A DNA stretch of 64,000 nt from Gemmobacter sp. 24YEA27 (GTDB taxonomy: Bacteria; Pseudomonadota; Alphaproteobacteria; Rhodobacterales; Rhodobacteraceae): the NCBI RefSeq assembly GCF_030052995.1, contig NZ_JASJPW010000006.1, positions 1 through 64,000 on the forward strand, read 5' to 3'. Positions 53,754-62,919 of this stretch are shown piece by piece. Positions within the stretch are counted from its first letter, which is position 1; each line of letters opens with the position of its first letter. The position numbers and the translations under genes are program-made. The notes below the pieces were generated by a model. That model did no database searches and was not told the DNA's origin. It saw only the letters and a program-made list of their open reading frames with translations.

Positions 53754-54980
53754 TTAGAAATCGATGACGTATTGCTGGTTGTCATCCGGGTTTGCGATCA
53801 GGTCGCAGACCAGGGCGGTGTCAGCCGGAGGCTGCTGCTCAAACGTCTCGACCGGAATCAGGCCGCCGTTTTCGACCCGCGCGATATGCACATCCATCGT
53901 GGTGTGATGGGTTTTCGGATCGATGGTGACGCGCCCGCTGGGGGCATCCAGCGAAATGCCAGTCTCCAGCGCCTCGATCACCGAAAGCCGGTCGGTGGTT
54001 CCCGCCTTTTCAACGCCCGCCGCCCAGAGACGGAAGCCCTGATAGGCGCCCATGCCCAGCTCGGTGATATAGGGGTAATCCGCGCCGAATTTCGCGTGGA
54101 AATCAGCGACGAACTGCTGGTTCAGCGGATTGTCCAGCTCCTGCAGATAGTTCTGGCAGACCATGATACCATCGGATTCCGCAGGCGTCAGGATCACATG
54201 CTCATTGCCGCCCGCGAAGGTGGTCGAGGACATCGGGATCTTGCCCAGCATCCCCGCCGCCTTCCACTGGCGATAGAAGGAGATATGCGCGCCGCCGACC
54301 AGTGCCGACCAGACATAATCGGGTTTTGCCGCCTGGATCTTCGAGATCGAGGTCTTGAAATCGGTCACATCCATCGGGAAGAACTCGACGCCCAGCACCT
54401 CGCCACCGTGATCGGCGGTGTATTTCTTGACCCAATCGGCGATGATCTGGCCATAGTTGTAATCGGCGGCGACGATGTAGACCTTGCCGCCATTGTTCTT
54501 GACCGAATAGTCGACCAGCTTTTCAACGGTCTGACCCGGGGTCACGCCGGTTGCGAACATGTTGCGGTCGCAGACGCCGCCCTCATACTGGTTGGCGTAA
54601 AAGTAAAGCGTGTTGAACTGCCGCATGATCGGGCGGACCACTTCGCGCGAGGCCGAGGTGATACCGGCAAAGACCACCGCCGGTTTATCAGACAGCGCTG
54701 CCTGACGGGCGAACTGCGCGTAAAGCTGCATATTCGACTGCGGATCATAGATGCTGAGTTTCACCTCACGCCCCAGCAGCCCGCCCTTTGCATTTTGCTC
54801 ATCTACGGCAAAGCGCAGCGCGTCAACGATGGGCTGGCCGTAGGATTCGAGCCCCCCCGACTGGTCGTAAAGGGCGGATACCGTGATCGGCCCCTCCTGC
54901 GCAAAGGCATGGGCCGAGGTGAGGCTGAGGGCAGTTGCAGCGCCAAAGGCGCCCAACGCCTGACGGCGGTTCATGGACAT
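53754..54980 (-). CDS. amide/urea-type ABC transporter substrate-binding protein (UrtA/FmdD-like)
   Basis: A 408-residue periplasmic protein with a signal (NRRQALGAFGAATALSLTSA, ending AFA). Its body GPITVSALYDQSGGLESYGQ, KGGLLGREVKLSIYDPQSNM, YFYANQYEGGVCDRNMFATG, YNYGQIIADWVKKYTADHGG and GAYQGFRLWAAGVEKAGTTD follows the UrtA/FmdD line of short-chain amide/urea binding proteins. Start at 54980 with GGAGCTTCC in front. First gene of the ten-gene operon. Binds the substrate later cut by the amidase. Confidence 0.9.
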   Translation of the reverse strand: MSMNRRQALGAFGAATALSLTSAHAFAQEGPITVSALYDQSGGLESYGQPIVDALRFAVDEQNAKGGLLGREVKLSIYDPQSNMQLYAQFARQAALSDKPAVVFAGITSASREVVRPIMRQFNTLYFYANQYEGGVCDRNMFATGVTPGQTVEKLVDYSVKNNGGKVYIVAADYNYGQIIADWVKKYTADHGGEVLGVEFFPMDVTDFKTSISKIQAAKPDYVWSALVGGAHISFYRQWKAAGMLGKIPMSSTTFAGGNEHVILTPAESDGIMVCQNYLQELDNPLNQQFVADFHAKFGADYPYITELGMGAYQGFRLWAAGVEKAGTTDRLSVIEALETGISLDAPSGRVTIDPKTHHTTMDVHIARVENGGLIPVETFEQQPPADTALVCDLIANPDDNQQYVIDF

Positions 54981-55094
54981 GGAAGCTCCGGTGTTGGGGG
55001 AAGGGCCGGCAACAGGCCAGGTGCTGCGCAAGCAACAGACAGCAACGCAAATGGTGCCAGACGTCCTGATCAGTGTGGTAGTTTTGATTTTGAA

Positions 55095-55129
55095 GCCAGA
55101 TCTGCGGACCCGTTTGTCCTGATCCTGGC
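55095..55129 (-). promoter_or_regulatory. leader hairpin of the amide operon
   Basis: GCCAGATC (55095-55102) pairs with GATCCTGGC (55121-55129) with one bulge. Inside, GGAC/GTCC closes a six-base loop (AAACGG on the transcribed strand). It lies 115-150 bp upstream of the binding-protein start, in the expected leader. Such hairpins are what ANTAR proteins bind, but the usual loop position 4 G is absent (G is at 5), so this is only a candidate. Confidence 0.45.
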
Positions 55130-55389
55130 TCGATACTGAACGGTGCAACGCAGTTGTCGCAGCAGAATCAGGATTCCGCCTCGCTCGCCGCGCATGCTAG
55201 TTATCTTGCTGTCCGCTGTAAAGATACCGACAGAAAATTTCCTCCGCCAGGGTATTGCCGTGCCGATAGCTGCGCCATCGGGCCAGTTGCAGTGCGAAGG
55301 TTTGGGCAAACTCGGCTGGGGTCTGCCCATATGTATCTGCCGGCTCTTGTTCACAATCGATAGTTCAGCACGACTTCGGAAGCCACTCA

Positions 55390-55545
55390 CATGTACCCTG
55401 CTCGATCAGGAAGCAGAGGATCTGGTTGATCGGCGCTGTGCGGCGCGAGACGAGCCGCGCGCGAGCCCGGTGCAGCACCTGCTGGTCGAACTGATCCCGG
55501 GTCTTCTCTGAAACCCCGCGCGGATTGGGGCGTAGCGCTGCTTCG
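55390..55545 (-). pseudogene. IS110-type transposase fragment
   Basis: GVSEKTRDQFDQQVLHRARA followed by RLVSRRTAPINQILCFLIEQ is the mid-protein segment of IS110/IS1111 transposases (LHRxRxRLVxxRTAxINQIRxFLxExG). Only about 50 codons remain, on the minus strand. Confidence 0.7.
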
Positions 55546-55570
55546 GCATTGGTCTCGGCATCTGAACTTC

Positions 55571-56170
55571 TGCCGGTTTCGTGGACACGAATATAGGATG
55601 ATCGTGACCAGGGAACTGGAGAATGGATATGACGAGACGGAAGTTCAGCGGTGAGTTTAAGATCGAGGCCGTCAGGCTGGTGACGGATCGTGGTGTGGCG
55701 GTTGCTAAGGCCGCGCGTGACCTTGATATTGCCCGAAGTATTCTTCGGCGGTGGATGCCGGAACTGACCGCGACACCGGCCACGGCGCTTCTCGGGAACG
55801 GGCCGATCGGGCCGGGTTTTCAGCCTTGAAGAAAGAGGTCGCACATCCTCGCACGGAGCGTGACATGCCTCGAAGAAAGCGGCAGCTTTTTTCGCGTGAG
55901 AGACGATATGAGGTTCGCCTTCATTGCCAGGCATCGTCATATCCGGCCAGTCAGCTGGCTCTGCGAGGGGCTGGAGGTCTCGCGGTCCGGTTTCCATGCC
56001 TGGCTGACCCGCCCGACCAGCCCTCGCGAGTGCTATGACGCCAAACTCGTCACGGCGATCGAGGCGAGCTTCAAGGCCAGAGACCAGCCCTGTGGCGCGC
56101 GTCGCATCTGGCGCGATGTTATGGAAATGGGGTTGGTCGGCGGCCTTCACCGGATCAAACACCTTGGGCT
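55571..56170 (+). mobile_element. IS3-family element, left half, degenerate
   Basis: Left end TGCCGGTTTCGTGGACACGA, then orfA from 55623 (MTRRKFSGEFKIEAVRLVTD, ARDLDIARSILRRWMPELTA), disrupted near 55810 with the remainder KKEVAHPRTERDMPRRKRQL in another frame. orfB then begins (MRFAFIARHRHIRPVSWLCE, LEVSRSGFHAWLTRPTSPRE, ARRIWRDVMEMGLVGGLHRI) and is lost near 56165. The downstream catalytic DDE region and right end are missing. The same left end, shorter, is at 23692-23790. Confidence 0.85.
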
Positions 56171-56812
56171 GCGGGTTCTTTGCTGTGGAGGGAATTCCAC
56201 TCAAGTGATGAGGACGATTGCCGCGCCCCGTGCCCGTGGTTTCTTGTGCCGTGACCGGGATCGCTGAGGCCGCTTTCGGGGAGGGTTGCGGTGGGTCTAA
56301 GCGGGCGGGCAGCTTTTGTCACCGGGGCCCGGGTCGTCACCAGACCGGCGCGCGACTGTTACAACGCCGTTCGGTGACAGCGCGGACTGAGGCAGCTGTT
56401 CACCTTGCGCGATGGTCGCGGGCGCGGCCCGACTCGCTGTGAACCGCCCATCTTTCCTGACCAGCATGGCCTGCTGGTTTCTTTGAGCTTCGTAACTCCC
56501 GGCGCCCCGGATACCCGGCTGAGCCACCGAACGGGCACGGTATTGGCGCGGACCGGGGCGGAGGGTATCATCCGTCGCTGTGGCTTTAGGTCCTTTTGCG
56601 AGGCGCAGTGTCATGGCGCTGCCTTTCTGATTATGTGCTGGTGCCGGGACCGTCACGACGATGCGCGCCGCGCGGCCGATATTGGCTGCAAGGTGACGAT
56701 GCATCTCTGTGGCATTACGACGGCGGTGCTGGCCGAAGTGACAGAGGGCGGCCGGAACATGCGCCAATGCGGGCGGCAGAAGCGGTCATGGCCGCGAACG
56801 GGAGAGGACAGA
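56171..56812. other. long region without a recognised gene
   Basis: About 640 bp between the IS3 fragment and the epimerase. It is very GC-rich and several frames are open without start signals or family features. The epimerase frame is open back to 56405 but has no conserved content before 56813. Confidence 0.45.
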
Positions 56813-57679
56813 ATGACTGAGAGGATCAGCCTTGAGAATGGCTCTGTGACGGCGGAAATCGCTGTTATGGGGGCCGAGCTGCGATCGTTGAAACACGGCC
56901 CGCGCGAGGTATTGTGGCAGGCCGACCCGGCATTCTGGGGCCAGTCGAGCCCGCTGCTCTTCCCGATCTGTGGCCGGGCGATCGACAATCGCGTCAGCGT
57001 TGACGGGGTCGATTATCCGATGACCATCCATGGCTTCGCGATGGAAAGCCGGTTCACGCTGGTTGAAAGCACTCCCGACAGCTGCACTTTCGCCCTCGTG
57101 GCCGATGAAACCAGCCGCCGTCTCTATCCTTTCGCGTTCCGGCTGGAGCAGAGCTACCGGCTGGAAGCCGACCGGCTTGACTGCCGGACACGGGTTGAAA
57201 ACACCGGCACCCGGCCGATGCCCTTCAGCTTTGGCTATCACCCCGGCTTTGCCCTGCCCTTGCCGGGTGTGGCTGGCGCTCATGAGGTGCGGCTCCTGAA
57301 CGGTGCCGCGCCCGCGCCTGCGGAACAGCGCGAGAATTTCCTGACCGGCGGTCAGATTGCCACACCATTTGAAGCCGGGCGGCTGGAGATCCGGGACGAG
57401 ACCTTCTTCCCGTCCTCCTCGATCATCCTCGCCCGGGGTGCAGGCGAGGGGCTGTTTTACGGCTCGGGCGACCGGGGGCTGGTGATCCGCTGGCAGGGCC
57501 TGGAGAATCTGGTCCTCTGGCGCCCGCAGCAGGCCGGGTTTCTCTGTGTTGAGCCCTGGCAGGGCCTGCCCGGCCAGATTGGCGCCGGGCCAGAGCTGGC
57601 AGCGCGGCCCTTCAGCCTTACCCTGGCCCAGGGTGAGACGCGCGAGTTCGGTCTTTCGGTCGATATGGCGGCGCTTTAA
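56813..57679 (+). CDS. aldose 1-epimerase family protein
   Basis: Mutarotase-like protein of 288 residues. SLENGSVTAEIAVMGAELRS start, LFPICGRAIDNRVSVDGVDY, IHGFAMESRFTLVE with the first His, MPFSFGYHPGFALPLPG with the second, and CVEPWQGLPGQIG with the Glu. The pattern LFPICGR and the C-terminal EPWQGLP mark the YeaD/LACX-type branch rather than GalM. GGGAGAGGACAG precedes ATG 56813. Convergent with the BMP-family importer, so not in its operon. Substrate unknown; likely a sugar or sugar phosphate. Confidence 0.85.
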   Translation: MTERISLENGSVTAEIAVMGAELRSLKHGPREVLWQADPAFWGQSSPLLFPICGRAIDNRVSVDGVDYPMTIHGFAMESRFTLVESTPDSCTFALVADETSRRLYPFAFRLEQSYRLEADRLDCRTRVENTGTRPMPFSFGYHPGFALPLPGVAGAHEVRLLNGAAPAPAEQRENFLTGGQIATPFEAGRLEIRDETFFPSSSIILARGAGEGLFYGSGDRGLVIRWQGLENLVLWRPQQAGFLCVEPWQGLPGQIGAGPELAARPFSLTLAQGETREFGLSVDMAAL

Positions 57680-57687
57680 CCCCTGCC

Positions 57688-58614
57688 CTATCTGGCACCG
57701 CGCTCAAAGCTTTCGCCAAGGGCTGCGGGCAGGCTCGCCTTGCGGCCGGCGACCAGCAGCACCAGCATGACCATGGCGAAGGGCAGCATCTGGATCACAT
57801 CGACCGGCACATTGACGCCCGCGACCTGAAGCGCGGTTGTCATCGAAAGGCTTGCGCCAAACAAGAGCGCGCCGCCCAGCACCCAGAGCGGGCGTCCCCG
57901 CGCCAGCATCGCAAGCACGATGGCGATGAAGCCATTGCCATGGCTCATGAAGGGAATGAAGACGCCCGCCACTGCAACTGACATGAAGGCCCCGCCAAGG
58001 CCGGCCAGTGCTCCGGTGGTCAGCACCGCCAGCGCGCGGGTGCGGATCACATCGACGCCAGCCGCATCCAGCGCCGCAGGTTTGTCGCCCGCCGCCTGCA
58101 AAGCCGATCCGAGATGGGTCATGCGGTAGATCCAGGCGAAAACCGCGACCAGGATGACCGCAAGATAGACCACCGGATTATGGCTGAAGAACATCGGCCC
58201 GAGGACCGGGATATCGGCGAGGCCGGGGATGCGCCAGCTCTGCATCCCGTCAAGCCTGGGATAGGATCGCGAGAATTGCACGAAATGCAACAAAGCGGTG
58301 AGCCCCTGCACCAGCAAGGTCAGCGCGATGCCAATCACGATCTGGTTCAGCCCCAGGATGACGCAAAACACCACCATCAGGCTTGCCACCAGCGCCCCCG
58401 CCCCCGCGCCGCCGGCAAAACCAAGGGCGGAACTTCCGCTGGCCCAGGCGGTGAGGAACCCGGCATAGGCCCCGGCGAGGATCATGCCCTCAAGGCCGAT
58501 ATTCAGCACCCCCGCTTTTTCCGAAAGCTGCTCACCGAGGCCCGCAAGCAATAGCGGGATCCCCGCCATGACGGCGCCAAGGAAAAGCGTGATGAGGAAG
58601 GTTTCCGTGAACAT
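57688..58614 (-). CDS. nucleoside-type ABC transporter permease (BMP system, second permease)
   Basis: A 308-residue permease: LGEQLSEKAGVLNIGLEGMI, LGLNQIVIGIALTLLVQGLT and GGAFMSVAVAGVFIPFMSHG are characteristic of the NupQ/YufQ subunit of BMP-family importers (the motif KAGVLNIGLEG is specific). I place the start at ATG 58614, beyond which the open frame covers the preceding gene. Eight bp after the other permease. Forms half of the channel. Confidence 0.9.
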   Translation of the reverse strand: MFTETFLITLFLGAVMAGIPLLLAGLGEQLSEKAGVLNIGLEGMILAGAYAGFLTAWASGSSALGFAGGAGAGALVASLMVVFCVILGLNQIVIGIALTLLVQGLTALLHFVQFSRSYPRLDGMQSWRIPGLADIPVLGPMFFSHNPVVYLAVILVAVFAWIYRMTHLGSALQAAGDKPAALDAAGVDVIRTRALAVLTTGALAGLGGAFMSVAVAGVFIPFMSHGNGFIAIVLAMLARGRPLWVLGGALLFGASLSMTTALQVAGVNVPVDVIQMLPFAMVMLVLLVAGRKASLPAALGESFERGAR

Positions 58615-58621
58615 CAGGTCC

Positions 58622-59692
58622 TCAGTCTCTGGCACGCGCGCGGCGGCGCTTGTCGGCATATTCGGCAAGGCCGAGGGTGATCAGCAACAGCGCCACGATG
58701 ACGAGCGAGAAGAAGCTCGGGACACCGAGGCGGCGCGCAGCACTTTCTCCGCCGATGGTCAGGGCGGAAAAGAGGAAGACATAGGCGATGGATCCGAACC
58801 CGTTCAGCCGCGCCAGGAAGACCAGCGGCACCACGGTCAGGCTATAGGCCGGGTTCCAGTCGGCGCGCACATTGCCTTGCGTTCCAAGAATATCGACCGC
58901 GCCCGACAGGCCCGCAAGCGCGGCGGAAATCGCAAAGACCGCGATGGTCAGTTTCGGAACCGACAGCCCGGCATGGATCGCCGCGCGCGGGTTCGCCCCC
59001 ACGATCCGCAAGCGCATCCCGAAGGCCGTCCGCGTCATCATCAGATGCACGAGGATCACCACGACCAGCCCGATGATCAGCCCCGAAGAAACCGTCGTGT
59101 CGAAAAGACGCGGCAGCCGCGCCTCGACCGGCAGCGTCCTTGTCTGCGGCGTGGTGGTGGCGGGGTCGAGAAACGCAAGCTTCACCAGCACATTGGCGAA
59201 AGAGACGCCCAGAAAGCTCATCATCAGCGTGGTGATGATTTCATTGATGCCCTGACAGGCCTTGAGGATCGCCGGCAGCACCGACCAGGCGGCGCCAATC
59301 ACCGCCCCGATGACAAGGCCCGTGGCCAGAACCAGCCAGACCGGCATACCGGCGGCAAACATCAGCGGCGTCAGCGCGGCGACCAGCACGGCGGCCAACA
59401 GAAACTGCCCGTCGCCGCCGAGATTCCAGATCCCGGCCCGGAAGGCAACGATCAGGCTCGCTGCAATCAGAAGCAGCGGCCCCATCCGGGTCAGTGTCGC
59501 TTCCAGCCCCGAGGGTCTGAAAATCGAGCGTTCTACCACAAAAGCGTAGTAATCCAGCGGGTTGACCCCCATCGTAATCAGGATCAGCGCGCCAAGCGCC
59601 AGTGCCGCCAGCAAAGGCCCGATCAAAAGGCCCAACATCCAGAGCCAGTCGCGGCCCGCGCGCGCCGGCGTGGTCAGGCTTGTGTCGCTCAT
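58622..59692 (-). CDS. nucleoside-type ABC transporter permease (BMP system, first permease)
   Basis: A 356-residue permease: PLLLIAASLIVAFRAGIWNL, GGDGQFLLAAVLVAA, INEIITTLMMSFLGVSFANV and GANPRAAIHAGLSVPKLTIA match NupP/YufP-type subunits (NxGxEGQ-like GGDGQ motif after FRAGIWN). Overlaps the ATPase gene by 4 bp. Together with the other permease and a BMP lipoprotein-type binding protein it makes a purine-nucleoside-like importer. Confidence 0.9.
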   Translation of the reverse strand: MSDTSLTTPARAGRDWLWMLGLLIGPLLAALALGALILITMGVNPLDYYAFVVERSIFRPSGLEATLTRMGPLLLIAASLIVAFRAGIWNLGGDGQFLLAAVLVAALTPLMFAAGMPVWLVLATGLVIGAVIGAAWSVLPAILKACQGINEIITTLMMSFLGVSFANVLVKLAFLDPATTTPQTRTLPVEARLPRLFDTTVSSGLIIGLVVVILVHLMMTRTAFGMRLRIVGANPRAAIHAGLSVPKLTIAVFAISAALAGLSGAVDILGTQGNVRADWNPAYSLTVVPLVFLARLNGFGSIAYVFLFSALTIGGESAARRLGVPSFFSLVIVALLLITLGLAEYADKRRRARARD

Positions 59693-61257
59693 GCGCTGTC
59701 TCCCGCGCTCATCAGCCGGCCAATGGCGTCGCGCGCGCCGGGTCCGTTTTCCACAATGCCGCAGATGCGGCCCCGGTCGATCACCGCGATACGGTCGGCC
59801 AGCTCCAGCAGTTCATCGAGATCGGTCGAGATCAGCAGGACGGCCTTCCCCGCCTCGGCCGCGTCACGGATGCGGGCGCGGGTCGCGCGGATATTCTGCA
59901 CATCAAGACCATAGGTTGGCTTGGCGAAAATCACCGCCTCGGCAGCACCCGTCAGCTCGCGCGCCAGAAGCACTTTCTGGATATTGCCGCCCGAGAGCTT
60001 GCCCACCGGGGTCTGAACGCCCGGGGTGCGGATGTCGAATTTCTTCACATGGTCTTCGGCCTGGGCGCGGATCGCCTGCGGTTTCTCGACCCCTTTCTTC
60101 CAGAAGGGCGAAGACCCTATCTCTTTCAGAAGGAAATTCACCGCGACCGGGAAAGTGGCGACGGTGCCCTCGCCCAGCCGGTCATCGGTCACATAGCGCA
60201 GCCCCGCCGCGCGGCGGCCGCCGACGGTCAGCGCGCCGATCTCGCGCCCGTTCAGCCGCACCGACCCGCGCGAGGGCACCTGGCCTGACAACGCCTCCGC
60301 CAGTTCTTTTTGCCCATTGCCGTCAATCCCCGCGATGCCGAAAATCTCGCCCTGATGCACCGCGAATGTCATATTTTGCAATGGGATACGGCCAGATCCG
60401 GCGGTCAGGCCTGCGACCTCCAGCACGACCGGCCCAGGCGTGCGCAGCGCGCGCATCGCCGCCTCGCCCTGCTCCGCGCCGCTGCCGAACATCAGCGCGA
60501 TGATCCGGGCCGTGTTTTCAGCATCCGTATGCGCGCGCAATTCCTCCGGCCCGATCTCGCCCGCATTTTTCCCCAACCGCAGCACTGAAATCCGGTCACC
60601 ATAAGCCAGCGCCTCATTCAGCTTATGGGTGATGAAGATGATCGCCAGCCCCTCTGCCACCAGACGGCGCATGAGTTCCCCCAGCGACACCGCCTCCTGC
60701 GGCGTCAGCATCGCAGTCGCCTCATCAAGGATCAGACAGCGCGAACCCCGCATCAATGCGCGCAGGATCTCGACCTGCTGGCGTTCGCCAAGCGACAAAG
60801 TCGCGACCAGAGCGAAAGGATCGACCCGCAGGCCAAGCCGCGCGGCGGTCTCAAGGATGCGCGCCGCCTGGCCCTCGCGGTCGGGGCGCTTCCACCAGGC
60901 ACCGCCAAGGGTGAAATTATCGACAACCGACAGCGACGGCACCAGCATCGAATGCTGAAACACCGTGCCGATGCCCAATGACAATGCATGGCGCGGCGAG
61001 GTTACGGTAACGCGCTTCGCCGCGATCTCGATATGCCCCTCATCGGGCTGTTGCAGCCCGGACAGCATGCCGACCAGGGTCGATTTCCCCGCTCCGTTTT
61101 CGCCAAGAAGAACATGGACCTCGCCTGCGTAAATACTGGCGCTGACATTGTTATTGGCGATCACGCCCGGATATCTTTTCGTCACGCCTTTCAGCGCAAC
61201 AACCGGGCCGGGGGTTGCAGATGACGCATCCGCCATCGCCCCTACAGATGCCTGCAT
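59689..61257 (-). CDS. nucleoside-type ABC transporter double ATPase (BMP system)
   Basis: Two-domain ATPase of 522 residues. First half: [74 protein letters not shown]. Second half: GIAGIDGNGQKELAEALSGQ, a degenerate Walker A as is usual, LSGGNIQKVLLARELTGAAE and VIFAKPTYGLDVQNIRATRA. The signature LSGGNxQKxLLARE and PTxGLDV identify YufO/NupO-type subunits. In the second Walker B the Glu is replaced by KP, as family members often vary here. Start at ATG 61257, behind AAGGATC. Confidence 0.9.
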   Translation of the reverse strand: MQASVGAMADASSATPGPVVALKGVTKRYPGVIANNNVSASIYAGEVHVLLGENGAGKSTLVGMLSGLQQPDEGHIEIAAKRVTVTSPRHALSLGIGTVFQHSMLVPSLSVVDNFTLGGAWWKRPDREGQAARILETAARLGLRVDPFALVATLSLGERQQVEILRALMRGSRCLILDEATAMLTPQEAVSLGELMRRLVAEGLAIIFITHKLNEALAYGDRISVLRLGKNAGEIGPEELRAHTDAENTARIIALMFGSGAEQGEAAMRALRTPGPVVLEVAGLTAGSGRIPLQNMTFAVHQGEIFGIAGIDGNGQKELAEALSGQVPSRGSVRLNGREIGALTVGGRRAAGLRYVTDDRLGEGTVATFPVAVNFLLKEIGSSPFWKKGVEKPQAIRAQAEDHVKKFDIRTPGVQTPVGKLSGGNIQKVLLARELTGAAEAVIFAKPTYGLDVQNIRATRARIRDAAEAGKAVLLISTDLDELLELADRIAVIDRGRICGIVENGPGARDAIGRLMSAGDSA

Positions 61258-61356
61258 GGAGTGATCCTTCATGAAAAACCCGCAGCCCCGATCTGGCCTC
61301 GCGGGGCATGTCGCTGGTGGACAGGGCCTGACCGGCCCCGTCCCTGCAGTCGCAGC

Positions 61357-62391
61357 TTACTCGACGGTTTTCACCAGGGCATGTACGCTTTCGGCATCAT
61401 ATTTGGCCTCGACCTTGATCGCGCCGGAAATGACCTCGGCTTTCAGCGCCTCGATTTCGGCCCAGACATCATCGGGGATATTCGCGGTCTTCAACAGCCG
61501 CAGACTGTCATCCGAGAGCTTGATGTCGTAGTTCTTTTCGCCATAGGTGCCCGCCTTCAGATCGGCGATCATCGCGGAATAGACCGGGGTCAGATCCCAG
61601 ACCACGGAAGACAGGAGATGCCCTTTGTCGATCGAGGTTTTGTCGCCGATCACGTCGATGAAATAGGCCTTGCCGCCATCGGTCGCAGGGGTGGTTTCCA
61701 CCGCCTGGAGCATCCCGAACGAAGATCCGTTACCCTGGCCGAAGATGATATCAGCGCCAGAGGCGATCACGGTTTCCGTCACGCGCTTGCCACCCGCCGC
61801 ATCGGCGTAGGCTGCAGGCCCGATCACCGCATAGCGCACTTCGACCGCAGGCTTCTCGGCCTTGACGCCTTCGGCGAAGGCGATGGACATATTGTTCCAG
61901 GACGGCGGTTCGCCTGACACCACGATACCGACCACGCCGGTGCGGGTCATCTTGGCGGCCAGACGGCCGGCAAGATAGGCGCCATCCGAGCCGGTCGCGG
62001 TGTAATCGGCAACTTTGCCCTTCGAGAGCTTGTCGGGCATATCGACAATGGCCACCGGCACGCCCAGCTCTTCGCCGATCTCGGGCGCAGAGGTGTTATA
62101 GCCCGAAGCGTGCCCGATCAGAAGATCGGCGCCGTCTTCGGCCAGTTCACGCAAAGTGGGGCGCACATCGCCATAGCCGAGGTTCTCGGCCACGATGACC
62201 TCGATCCCTGCCGCCGCAGCCGCGGCTTTGGCCGCATCGACCCCTTGCTGGTTCCAGCCCATATCGGTGCCCATCTCGGGCGCCAGAATTGCGATGGAAT
62301 CAATCTCATCCGCCGAAGCAACAGCCCCCCAGCCCACAAGGGCGAGTGTAAGAACTGCGCGGCTGACAGTGCCGGTAATCGTCTTTTTCAT
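61357..62391 (-). CDS. BMP-family ABC transporter substrate-binding protein
   Basis: A 344-residue periplasmic protein with a signal ending AVASA. The BMP (basic membrane protein) features are present: WNQQGVDAAKAAAAAAGIEV, GYGDVRPTLRELAEDGADLL, GSDGAYLAGRLAAKMTRTGV, GGKRVTETVIASGADIIFGQ, GNGSSFGMLQAVETTP and VIGDKTSIDKGHLLSSVVWD. Start at ATG 62391, AAGGAATGATG upstream. First gene of the four-gene importer. BMP proteins bind purine nucleosides or autoinducer-like and sugar ligands; no nucleosidase gene is adjacent, so the ligand stays open. Confidence 0.9.
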   Translation of the reverse strand: MKKTITGTVSRAVLTLALVGWGAVASADEIDSIAILAPEMGTDMGWNQQGVDAAKAAAAAAGIEVIVAENLGYGDVRPTLRELAEDGADLLIGHASGYNTSAPEIGEELGVPVAIVDMPDKLSKGKVADYTATGSDGAYLAGRLAAKMTRTGVVGIVVSGEPPSWNNMSIAFAEGVKAEKPAVEVRYAVIGPAAYADAAGGKRVTETVIASGADIIFGQGNGSSFGMLQAVETTPATDGGKAYFIDVIGDKTSIDKGHLLSSVVWDLTPVYSAMIADLKAGTYGEKNYDIKLSDDSLRLLKTANIPDDVWAEIEALKAEVISGAIKVEAKYDAESVHALVKTVE

Positions 62392-62478
62392 CTCATCATT
62401 CCTTGTTGTCGTTTTACAGTTGACAGTCAGCCGCCGCCCGGATGCCATCCGGTCAGTTGAAACCCGAACACACGGCTT

Positions 62479-62919
62479 ATGATGCAGTTGCCCCGCATTC
62501 GCTCTGTTACGACCCCTGCTCTGGCGTTTGTCACCAGTCTGGCCGGAGCGATGACTGCACCGGCATTTGCCGCGCAGCATAGTGTGGAAATCGCAATAAC
62601 CAATACCGGAGATGCGGGCCTCGACTGCGGCGCCGCGATTGCGCATTGGTTTTCCGAGGACCTGGGTCGTATTGCGCCAGGCGAGACGCTGGAATTCAGC
62701 TTTGGATATGACCTTGCAACCGGCACGGTGTTTCGGCTGAACGAAGCTGGCGATGAAATGGCGGTGCAACGGGTCTGGTGCGGGCTTGCGGGCAATGCCT
62801 GGCCCACCCGCGCCGAGATCCCGCTGGAGCGGCGGGCAGGCGAGGCCCCTGCCCCGGTCGCGCTGGACTGCGCGGCGGTGGAGGGCACGACCCGCTGTAC
62901 GGCCAAAGCGGCTGAATGA
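62479..62919 (+). CDS. secreted protein of unknown function
   Basis: A 146-residue protein with a signal peptide (PALAFVTSLAGAMTAPAFA) and a mature domain of alternating strands: QHSVEIAITNTGDAGLDCGA, HWFSEDLGRIAPGETLEFSF and VFRLNEAGDEMAVQRVWCGL. Cysteines lie at about 50, 101, 130 and 138 and may form disulfides. The NTG...L...C start resembles a small Ig-like or cupredoxin-like fold, but I cannot name a family. Divergent from the BMP importer, separated by 87 bp. Product periplasmic. Confidence 0.65.
   Translation: MMQLPRIRSVTTPALAFVTSLAGAMTAPAFAAQHSVEIAITNTGDAGLDCGAAIAHWFSEDLGRIAPGETLEFSFGYDLATGTVFRLNEAGDEMAVQRVWCGLAGNAWPTRAEIPLERRAGEAPAPVALDCAAVEGTTRCTAKAAE

Noticed and set aside
58484..59914. 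476-codon plus-strand open frame opposite the BMP permeases
   Set aside because: Antisense to two well-conserved permeases, with an Arg/Gln/His-rich composition typical of shadows.
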